A stretch of 64,000 nt of DNA from contig CAYLWO010000015.1 in NCBI GenBank assembly GCA_964387285.1, positions 1 through 64,000 of the forward strand. The letters run 5' to 3'. How positions within the stretch are numbered: the first letter of the stretch is position 1; each line of letters opens with the position of its first letter. Positions 58,160 to 64,000 of this stretch are shown piece by piece. The notes beneath the pieces are model-generated. The model did not search any database. It saw only the letters and a program-made list of their open reading frames with translations, and was not told the origin of the DNA. The stretch is from Anaerohabitans sp964387285. GTDB lineage: Bacteria > Zhuqueibacterota > Zhuqueibacteria > Residuimicrobiales > Residuimicrobiaceae. Position numbers and translations under genes: made by a program.

Positions 58160-60381
58160 CCCCGCTGCACTCTATTCTTGTTTTTGCCTTTTTTTTTACC
58201 GGGGTGGTACTCTTTTTTCTCGGCGTCATCATCTTACGTGAGAGTCCCAGGCAACGGATTAACCGCAGCACCGGCTTGCTGATGTTGTTTGTTTCTGCCG
58301 GCGCTCTGGCGTCCACCTTCGGCGCCCTGCTGCCGTCCGGCGGCGGATTGGAATGGCGCAATACTTTTTTATTGGGCATTTCGTTGATCTGGGAACTCTT
58401 TTTTCCTTCGCTTTTGTATTTCGCGCTCGTTTTTCCCAGAGAGACGCGCATCCTGCAGCGTTTTCCCAAAGCCGTTTTGTTGATCTATCTGCCGCATCTG
58501 TTCCAGGTTATTTTGCTGAGCCTTTTTCCCACTGTTCATGATTTTCACACGGCCTGGAATTTGACCATGCAGTCCGAGTTCTGGAATGTAGCGCTCAGGC
58601 CCATGCAGTTATTATGGGCGATACTGCTGACCTTGACCGAACAGTTTTACGACCGGCGTGAGTCGATATTCGCGTTGTTGAATCTGGCGTATATTCTGGC
58701 CGCCAACGTGATCATGTCGCGCAGCCAGGCCAAACTGACCGACGCTTCGGTGCGCAAGCAGGTCGGTTGGGTGGTCTGGGGCGTACGTTTAGCTGTGGCG
58801 TTTTATGCTTTGGCCTACATCGTTCCGCACCTGTCGTCGTTGATCGTACATGAAAAAGCACGGCAATGGCTGACGATCCTGTCGCTGTTCACCGGTTTAT
58901 CAACCATTGCCTGGGCGATTTTGCGCTATCAGTTCCTCAGCGCCCGCTTTGTCATCCGGCCTGGTCTGGTTTTTTCCCTGGCTGCCGGCTTGACCGCCGG
59001 CTTGTATCTGTGGATTTTCAGTGCAGCCAGAAGGTACCTGGTTTTACTCTACGATGTCAATCTGCCCATTTTTGAAATGATGTTTTTAATTGTTGCTCTG
59101 TTCTTTTTTCAACCGGTCAACAGCGCCATTGACAAGTTGGTGGACAAGGTTTTACGGCGCCGCCCGCGCGATTACTATGAAACCATGCAAAGCATCAGCC
59201 GCGATATTTATACCCATCTGGAAACACCAAAACTGCGCACGATTATCCTCAATGCCCTGGCAGAAAGTCTGGACGCTGCGCCTTTACACTTGTTGATGTG
59301 CGATCAGAATAAAAATCTATGCGCTGAATTATCACTGGCGTCGCCGGCGCCGTTTTTTCGTTGTGACGGCGAACTGGCGCAAGCTCTGGGAAAAGCCGCC
59401 CAACCGGTGCGCGTGGACCGCATGCGCATGCAGATCACGGATCAGACCGAACTGCGCAATCTGGATTTGTTGCAGGCCGTGTTGCTGGCGCCTTTGCGCC
59501 ATCACGCCAAGCTGTTGGGCATGGTCGCCATCGGCCCCAAACGCAACGGCAAAGCCTTTACTTCGCAGGATAAGGCTTTGCTGGATGTGTTCTGTTCCCA
59601 GGTGGCCGTGGCTTTGGAAAATGCCCAGCTTTACAAATTGCTCAGTAGCCGGCAACAATGGGAAGAAGAGATTGCCGTGGCGCGCGAAATACATCAGATG
59701 CTGTTGCCGGCAGAACCGCCTCAGGGTCATACCTGCCGTGTTACCATGATGGCCCTGCCCTCCAAAGAGGTCGGCGGAGATTTTCTTGATTTTGTTCGTC
59801 GGGACGACCGGCACCTGGGCATGAGCATCGGCGATATCTCGGGCAAGGGTTTTGCCGGATCCTTGCTCATGTCCAATCTGCAGGCCTGCTTTCGCGCGGC
59901 CGCCTATCGATTGCCGCAGCCGCATGAGGTGGTCACCGAAGTCAATAAGCAATTGACCCGCACCACCGCAGCGGGCAAGTATGCCACGCTGGTCTATGCG
60001 GTGTTGGATGAAGAGCAACATGTATTGCGGTATTGCAATGCCGGCCATAATTATCCCATTTTACGCAGCCGCAGCGGTGCGGTGCGACGGTTGCTCGAAA
60101 GCGATCCGTTGGTGGGCCTGGATCAGCAAATTGTTTTTCACACGCATGAGGTGCAACTGGCGGACGGCGATTGCGTCGTGTTCTATACCGACGGTCTGAC
60201 GGAAGCGTTGGACGTTAATACGGTGGAATATGGTGAACAGCGATTCATGCAGACCATTTCCGCATGCCCGCATACCGAGGCTTCTGCCATGTTGCGTTAC
60301 ATTTATGAAGACGTCAGCCAATGGGCTGCAGGCGCCAGCCAGTATGACGATATGACGATGATCATTCTGCAAATGATGTGA
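58156..60381 (+). CDS. Membrane SpoIIE/RsbU-type PP2C phosphatase with GAF domain
   Basis: A 741-residue signalling protein. Residues 1-330 contain about eight membrane helices (sensor part, from LHSILVFAFFFTGVVLFFLGV). A GAF domain occupies about 355-490 (LNALAESLDAAPLHLLM, VLLAPLRHHAKLLGMVAIGP). A linker helix (SSRQQWEEEIAVAREIHQMLLP) leads into a PP2C/SpoIIE domain with the metal-binding acids of GGDFLDF, IGDISGKGFAGSLLMS, YTDGLTEA and QYDDMTMIIL. It should dephosphorylate an RsbV-type protein in response to a membrane or GAF signal, opposing the kinase encoded directly upstream. The ATG at 58156 is chosen over a longer frame to 58102 inside the RsbW gene. Confidence 0.92.
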   Translation: MTPLHSILVFAFFFTGVVLFFLGVIILRESPRQRINRSTGLLMLFVSAGALASTFGALLPSGGGLEWRNTFLLGISLIWELFFPSLLYFALVFPRETRILQRFPKAVLLIYLPHLFQVILLSLFPTVHDFHTAWNLTMQSEFWNVALRPMQLLWAILLTLTEQFYDRRESIFALLNLAYILAANVIMSRSQAKLTDASVRKQVGWVVWGVRLAVAFYALAYIVPHLSSLIVHEKARQWLTILSLFTGLSTIAWAILRYQFLSARFVIRPGLVFSLAAGLTAGLYLWIFSAARRYLVLLYDVNLPIFEMMFLIVALFFFQPVNSAIDKLVDKVLRRRPRDYYETMQSISRDIYTHLETPKLRTIILNALAESLDAAPLHLLMCDQNKNLCAELSLASPAPFFRCDGELAQALGKAAQPVRVDRMRMQITDQTELRNLDLLQAVLLAPLRHHAKLLGMVAIGPKRNGKAFTSQDKALLDVFCSQVAVALENAQLYKLLSSRQQWEEEIAVAREIHQMLLPAEPPQGHTCRVTMMALPSKEVGGDFLDFVRRDDRHLGMSIGDISGKGFAGSLLMSNLQACFRAAAYRLPQPHEVVTEVNKQLTRTTAAGKYATLVYAVLDEEQHVLRYCNAGHNYPILRSRSGAVRRLLESDPLVGLDQQIVFHTHEVQLADGDCVVFYTDGLTEALDVNTVEYGEQRFMQTISACPHTEASAMLRYIYEDVSQWAAGASQYDDMTMIILQMM

Positions 60382-61676
60382 GTTTTATGATCGGAATTTT
60401 TAAAAAATTTCTTTTTGTGCTTTTCTTTGTCGGCGATTTTTGTCCGGCGCAATCTCCGGACTCGTTGCGCGTGCGGCAGATCATCATGGTCGGCAATGAT
60501 AAAACCAAAGAGCAGATTATTTTACGCGAGATGAAGACCCGGGAAGGCGATCTCTACAACGATGCGCAGGTCGAAGAGGACCGAATGCGTATTCAGAATC
60601 TGCGCTTGTTCACGCGCGTCGAGATTCACCCGATTCCGGTAGAGGGAGGCGTTGATCTGCTGGTCATCTTGTCGGAACAGTGGTACATTTTCCCCTATTT
60701 GATTCTCAATGTGAACGATCGTTCGTGGGACAAGCTCTCCTACGGCCTCGGCCTGGCGCATCAAAATGTGGCGGGCCGCAATATTCACCTTAATGGCGCT
60801 TTTTGGCTTGGATACAATCCCGGAGTAAAGTTGTCCTATGCTAATCCCTGGATCAGCGGCACCAAAAACCTCTATTCGCAGATTAATCTGCAATCGCAAA
60901 AAGTTGCCAATCAAAGCGAGCACTTGCCGGATTTCGACGAGTCCCATCAGGCGGTCAGCGTTTTGCTGGGCAAGCGCTGGGGATTGCACACCTTTGCCTC
61001 TGTTGAAGCCGGGTATCGACGCGTTGCAACACCGGCGGATTTGCACGCCGGCCTGTCCGATAACGGCACAGATCGATTTGCGTCTGTTGGAGTGCAGTTC
61101 ACCTATGACCGTCGCGATCTGCATGAATATCCCAAAAACGGCTGGTATGTGTCCCTGTCGGCACGTGAATCGTTTGACGCCAAAGAGATCCATTTTCAGA
61201 AATACGGGTTCGACCTGCGGCGCTACCAACCGATCTATGGAACCCTGTCCCTGGCCGGCCGCGTGGCAGGTAACATGAGCCGCGGCGATATTCCGGTTTA
61301 TGAGCGTTATTTCATCGGCTTGCAGGAACGCATTCGCGGCTCTTTTTCCCAACAGAGCGAAGGAGATCAACGATTCATCGCCGGACTGGAACTGCGCTTC
61401 CCGATCTTGCCGATCCGTTACCTTGATTTAGGCAATGCTGAAACCGCCATGGGTGCGTTCATGAACAATTTGCCTTTTGGCGTCAGCGCGGCCCTGTTTT
61501 ACGACAGCGGCACGGTGTGGGATCATATTACTCAGTTTGACAGGCAAAAATTCATACAGGGTTTTGGCGCAGGATTGCATATTCACCTGCCCTATGTGAA
61601 CCTTTTACGTTTGGAATACGCTTTTGATCAACAGGGTCATGGCGAGTTTATCACCGATCTGTATGTCTGGTTCTGA
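60378..61676 (+). CDS. Omp85/BamA-superfamily outer-membrane protein with one POTRA domain
   Basis: A protein of 429-432 residues. A signal peptide (FLFVLFFVGDFCPA) is followed by a single POTRA domain (about 30-115: VRQIIMVGNDKTKEQIILREMKTREGDLYN, RIQNLRLFTRVEI) and a 16-strand-type barrel with the Omp85 L6 motif as ERIRGSF (usual V-R-G-F/Y). The last strand ends LYVWF. With only one POTRA it is shorter than BamA or TamA and belongs to small Omp85 proteins seen in FCB phyla. The start is GTG 60378 (overlapping the phosphatase stop) or ATG 60387. Its stop codon overlaps the edge of a MITE-like element. Confidence 0.88.
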   Translation: MSFMIGIFKKFLFVLFFVGDFCPAQSPDSLRVRQIIMVGNDKTKEQIILREMKTREGDLYNDAQVEEDRMRIQNLRLFTRVEIHPIPVEGGVDLLVILSEQWYIFPYLILNVNDRSWDKLSYGLGLAHQNVAGRNIHLNGAFWLGYNPGVKLSYANPWISGTKNLYSQINLQSQKVANQSEHLPDFDESHQAVSVLLGKRWGLHTFASVEAGYRRVATPADLHAGLSDNGTDRFASVGVQFTYDRRDLHEYPKNGWYVSLSARESFDAKEIHFQKYGFDLRRYQPIYGTLSLAGRVAGNMSRGDIPVYERYFIGLQERIRGSFSQQSEGDQRFIAGLELRFPILPIRYLDLGNAETAMGAFMNNLPFGVSAALFYDSGTVWDHITQFDRQKFIQGFGAGLHIHLPYVNLLRLEYAFDQQGHGEFITDLYVWF

Positions 61677-61823
61677 GACTGTCGCAAAAAGCAGAACAAC
61701 CCCGGGGTCACGGTTTTTGTGACCCCGGGTGTTACTTACCTCATTGATTATGCGTCGGCAGATACCCGGAGTGGCCGCAAAAAACACGGTCACATGCGGG
61801 GTTTGGGATTTTGCGACAGTCTC
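61675..61823. mobile_element. MITE-like element with 15-bp terminal inverted repeats
   Basis: GAGACTGTCGCAAAA (61675-61689) and its exact reverse complement (61809-61823) bound a 149-base unit with no coding capacity. Inside is a strong hairpin, CCCGGGGTCAC (61701-61711) with GTGACCCCGGG (61719-61729). The left end starts at the second base of the Omp85 stop codon (TGA at 61674-61676). Terminal repeats of this GAGACTG type are typical of insertion sequences; no transposase gene is present. I see no clear target duplication. Confidence 0.65.
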
Positions 61824-61834
61824 TCAAAGTGTAC

Positions 61835-61852
61835 GACGGCATTCATGCCGTC
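61835..61852. repeat. GACGGCAT-CATGCCGTC palindrome
   Basis: An 8-bp stem that matches the palindrome at 27888-27905 in its core (ACGGCAT...ATGCCGT) and in the preceding GTAC. It lies just before rsmE. Confidence 0.5.
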
Positions 61853-61874
61853 ATTATAACAGGTGCAAGTAACG

Positions 61875-62597
61875 ATGTCCCATTATGAACAGTTCTTCGT
61901 GCAACCGGCGGATGTGGGCGCCGGATATTTCATTTTGCGGGAACAGGAAAAAGAGCATGCGGTGCGGGTGTGTCGCAAACGCATGGGTGATCATATAATT
62001 GCTGTCGACGGCCGGGGCAATCGCTATCAGGGTGAAATTGCAACCATTGACAAGCAGGAAATTAAAGTAATCCTGCAGCAACGCGATTTTGGCCATGGCG
62101 AACCAAAACTAAAGCTTACGTTGGCCGCAGCGTTGCTCAAGGGCGCTCATTTTGAAGAGGTGGTGGAAAAGGGTGTGGAATTGGGCGTATCCTGTTTTCA
62201 ACCGCTGATCACCGAGCGAACCATTGCTGATCCGTCCGGCCATCGCCTGGAACGATGGCAGGATAAAGCGCGCAGCGCCATGAAGCAGTGCGGCCGTTCC
62301 GTATGTCCTTTAGTCATGGCGCCGATGACGTTACAGCAGTTTTTAGAAAAGACTGAGGGAGAAATGTGTTATATCGCGCATGCCCATTCCGGCAACGCGG
62401 GTCCTTTGGCTGTAAACAGTTTGTCTGCGAATCTGTTAGTCGGTCCTGAAGGTGGTTTTACAGAAGAAGAGACGGCTGCTTGTCTAAGCCGGAATGTGCG
62501 GCCGCTCTCTCTGGGAACACGTCGTTTGCGTGCAGAGACGGCATCGTTGGTTGCGACGACAATGATCATGAATGCGGCAGGAGAATTGCGAGAATAG
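61875..62597 (+). CDS. rsmE: 16S rRNA m3U1498 methyltransferase RsmE
   Basis: A 240-residue SPOUT-class methyltransferase. The N-terminal PUA-like part (HYEQFFVQPADV, GDHIIAVDGRGNRYQGEI) leads to a trefoil-knot C-terminal domain: LTLAAALLKGAHFEEVVEKGVELGV, LLVGPEGGFTEEE and LSLGTRRLRAETASLVA, the SAM-binding knot motifs. It methylates U1498 of 16S rRNA. The ATG at 61875 begins the family's usual N terminus. It stands alone after the MITE-like element. Confidence 0.95.
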   Translation: MSHYEQFFVQPADVGAGYFILREQEKEHAVRVCRKRMGDHIIAVDGRGNRYQGEIATIDKQEIKVILQQRDFGHGEPKLKLTLAAALLKGAHFEEVVEKGVELGVSCFQPLITERTIADPSGHRLERWQDKARSAMKQCGRSVCPLVMAPMTLQQFLEKTEGEMCYIAHAHSGNAGPLAVNSLSANLLVGPEGGFTEEETAACLSRNVRPLSLGTRRLRAETASLVATTMIMNAAGELRE

Positions 62598-62602
62598 TTT
62601 AT

Positions 62603-63043
62603 TTAAGCTAAATTTTCCAGATCAGCCAGGTCCTGAAGCCGTCCTGTGGCTTTTTTATTTTTTTTCAAATTTTCCAGATCAATGACATCAATCTTTACAC
62701 CCGCAATGTCGACTTTTATCTTTGCTTTATAGCAGGTTGCAAAATCCACGCCCTCTAGATGCGTCAATAAATCAATGCGATTAGGCGCATAACCTAATTG
62801 AATAATCTGATCGGGATCGGAAAAATCCTCGGCTTTTAATTCCAAAGAAGCAAAACCAAAGTCCTGCATCGCTTGGAGCAAATGGGCAATATTCTCCTGA
62901 TCTGGGCATATCCAAATATCGATGTCTTTGGTATAACGGGGATATCCATGAAATGCTACCGCATACCCGCCAATGACAAGATATTTGACCTCATTTTCGT
63001 TTAATGATTGTAAGAACTCTTTGAAATCTTGGCTGATTCCCAT
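62603..63043 (-). CDS. Nucleotidyltransferase-fold protein (MNT/DUF6036-like)
   Basis: A 146-residue protein of the DNA polymerase beta-like nucleotidyltransferase superfamily. KYLVIGGYAVAFHGYPRYTKDIDIWI carries the G-G/S signature and the metal-binding D-I-D. The remainder (IIQLGYAPNRIDLLTHLEGVDF, VDIAGVKIDVIDLENLKKNKKATGR) fits proteins found in toxin-antitoxin or defence pairs. The ATG at 63043 is preferred over one at 63100. It overlaps the small gene at 62991-63176 in a different frame, and the two are probably cotranscribed on the minus strand. Whether the pair is a toxin-antitoxin system is not proven. Confidence 0.78.
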   Translation of the reverse strand: MGISQDFKEFLQSLNENEVKYLVIGGYAVAFHGYPRYTKDIDIWICPDQENIAHLLQAMQDFGFASLELKAEDFSDPDQIIQLGYAPNRIDLLTHLEGVDFATCYKAKIKVDIAGVKIDVIDLENLKKNKKATGRLQDLADLENLA

Positions 63044-63176
63044 ATTTCCAACTGTTATATTCTTGTCGAATGGCTTCCAGGGTTTCCAGTCTTTTTTCAA
63101 AAGACTGTGATTGCCAGAACGGGAAATCTGTATGATGATCGATTTTTTTTATACGTGTTATGATTGTTTTATCCAT
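62991..63176 (-). CDS. Small protein paired with a nucleotidyltransferase
   Basis: A 61-residue basic protein (MDKTIITRIKKIDHHTDFPFW...RFQRVLTIIKRK). I recognise the layout, with an FWQSQSFEKRLETLEAIRQEY core and a terminal RFQRV-I-K, as a small protein commonly encoded just upstream of DUF6036-like nucleotidyltransferases. It overlaps the downstream gene by 53 bases. It may be the partner (antitoxin-like) of that enzyme. Function is unproven. Confidence 0.65.
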   Translation of the reverse strand: MDKTIITRIKKIDHHTDFPFWQSQSFEKRLETLEAIRQEYNSWKYGNQPRFQRVLTIIKRK

Positions 63177-63315
63177 AGGATAGCTCTAGCATCAAATCCG
63201 TTAGAAATTTACTAAATCTTTATTATTAAAACAAGTTTTTGCTTGCCTTTAGTTTTTAAGTAATGTAATTTCGAAAGTATCGATAATCGAAAAGCCTTAC
63301 TCTAAAAATCTGCTG

Positions 63316-63933
63316 ATGAAGCAAAACAATCCCGCAGAGGATCATTCCCTCTGGCAAAAATGTAGAAAAGACGATATCAACGCCTTTGAAACGCTGTTTC
63401 GCAAATACTATGCGAATTTGAGTCGTTATGCACTGGCCCTGGTGCGCGATGCGGGAGCAGCCGAAGAAATTGCCCAGGATTTTTTTTCCCATCTTTGGGA
63501 AAAAAGGCAGCAGTTGGAAATCAAACAGGCGGTTTCATCCTATTTTTATCAGGCTGTACGCAACCGTTGTCTGAACCATTTCCGCCGCAGCAAGCGTTTG
63601 GATGTTTTAGACGATGGCCTCCCCTTGCCGGCCGTTCCGGAACCGGATATCGCGTTTCAGGATTTGCAGCAGGCGTTGCGTCAGGCTATTGCCGGTTTAC
63701 CGGAGCGCTGCCGGGAGATTTTTCTATTGAGCAGAGAACAAAATTTATCCTATCGTGAAATCGCGGAGAAATTGCACCTATCGATCAAAACCGTCGAAAA
63801 CCAGATCAGCATAGCTCTGGAAAAACTGCGCAAGGAACTGCAGCCTTTTTTATTGCCGGTTTTGGCCTGGTTTTTTGTCAATTTTTTAAAATTTCTTTTG
63901 GAGGTTTTTCAGCGATGCGGTGTCTTTATATAA
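63316..63933 (+). CDS. ECF-type RNA polymerase sigma factor
   Basis: A 205-residue sigma-70 family ECF factor. Region 2: DINAFETLFRKYYANLSRYALALVRDAGAAEEIAQDFFSHLWEKR, with the QAVRNRCLNHFRR segment. Region 4: LRQAIAGLPERCREIFLLSREQNLSYREIAEKLHLSIKTVENQISIALEKLR. It is of the type abundant in Bacteroidota and related phyla, where the gene is normally followed by a FecR-like anti-sigma factor. A hydrophobic tail of about 25 residues (LLPVLAWFFVNFLKFLLEVFQ) may tether it to the membrane. The window ends 67 bases later, so the next gene is cut off. Confidence 0.92.
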   Translation: MKQNNPAEDHSLWQKCRKDDINAFETLFRKYYANLSRYALALVRDAGAAEEIAQDFFSHLWEKRQQLEIKQAVSSYFYQAVRNRCLNHFRRSKRLDVLDDGLPLPAVPEPDIAFQDLQQALRQAIAGLPERCREIFLLSREQNLSYREIAEKLHLSIKTVENQISIALEKLRKELQPFLLPVLAWFFVNFLKFLLEVFQRCGVFI

Positions 63934-63957
63934 AAAGTGCGGAGGCGCTGTTTTTCC

Positions 63958-64000
63958 ATGCATGACGCTCAAAGTGCATTTCCCGCAACGCTGGTTTCGC
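63958..64000 (+). CDS. Possible start of a gene after the ECF sigma factor (partial)
   Basis: GGAGG at 63941-63945 is followed by ATG codons at 63958 and 63962 in two frames, both open to the window end. An anti-sigma gene is expected here, but 43 bases are too few to identify the frame or the product. Confidence 0.25.
   Translation, partial: MHDAQSAFPATLVS

Noticed and set aside
1..64000. tRNA, rRNA and riboswitch genes
   Set aside because: I looked for cloverleaf ends with GTTCRA loops, rRNA landmarks and known riboswitch cores and saw none I could support; a covariance-model search would settle this.

Overview
The window looks like a metagenome-assembled scaffold from a Gram-negative bacterium of the FCB superphylum (Calditrichota, KSB1 or a similar candidate lineage). 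This is inferred from several traits. Four secreted proteins end in a type IX secretion (type A) sorting domain with a YPNPF-type motif. There is a gingipain-family C25 protease, a bacterial tricorn protease, an Omp85 protein and Wzi- and Wza-type outer-membrane proteins. The window ends with an ECF sigma factor. Base composition is near 50% GC, with AT-richer islands. Two runs of exactly 100 N are each flanked by an identical 55-base sequence, so they look like assembler k-mer overlaps rather than real gaps.

Region 1 (1-6900): the 3' tip of an unknown gene; a sigma-54 activator without a receiver domain, which has its own -24/-12 promoter and an upstream dyad; a small FN3 protein with a sorting domain; a repeat-rich intergenic stretch; and a 1264-residue surface protein with nine Ig-like repeats and a sorting domain.

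Region 2 (7000-51900): a very long exopolysaccharide/capsule locus, nearly all on the + strand. It holds export genes (SLBB protein, Wzz-like protein, Wzi-like barrel), acyltransferases, a GT-C enzyme, a UDP-GlcNAc 2-epimerase, a Wzx flippase, at least seven GT-B or GT-A glycosyltransferases, two methyltransferases, two WecA-type initiating transferases, an O-antigen ligase/polymerase and a sugar-nucleotide epimerase. Interspersed are carbohydrate- or protein-processing enzymes (three esterases, a sulfatase, a sugar isomerase-like protein, a tricorn protease), a VapBC toxin-antitoxin pair and an 1877-residue C25 protease. Boundaries between these blocks are marked by dispersed palindromic repeats.

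Region 3 (51900-64000): a 546-base AT-rich intergenic region with two perfect DnaA-box matches (a possible replication origin); a fused prenol-kinase/DUF92 membrane protein; eno and an ftsB-like gene; an operon of an outer-membrane barrel, an RsbW-like kinase, an RsbU/SpoIIE-like phosphatase and an Omp85 protein; a MITE-like element that overlaps the Omp85 stop codon; rsmE; a small-protein/nucleotidyltransferase pair; and an ECF sigma gene.

How it fits together (inference): sugars are activated and loaded on polyprenyl phosphate by the WecA-like enzymes, extended by the glycosyltransferases, flipped by Wzx, polymerised or ligated by the Wzy/WaaL-like protein, and exported through the SLBB and Wzz-like proteins. 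Secreted adhesin- and protease-like proteins carry type IX sorting domains. No T9SS structural genes (PorK-N, SprA) are in the window.
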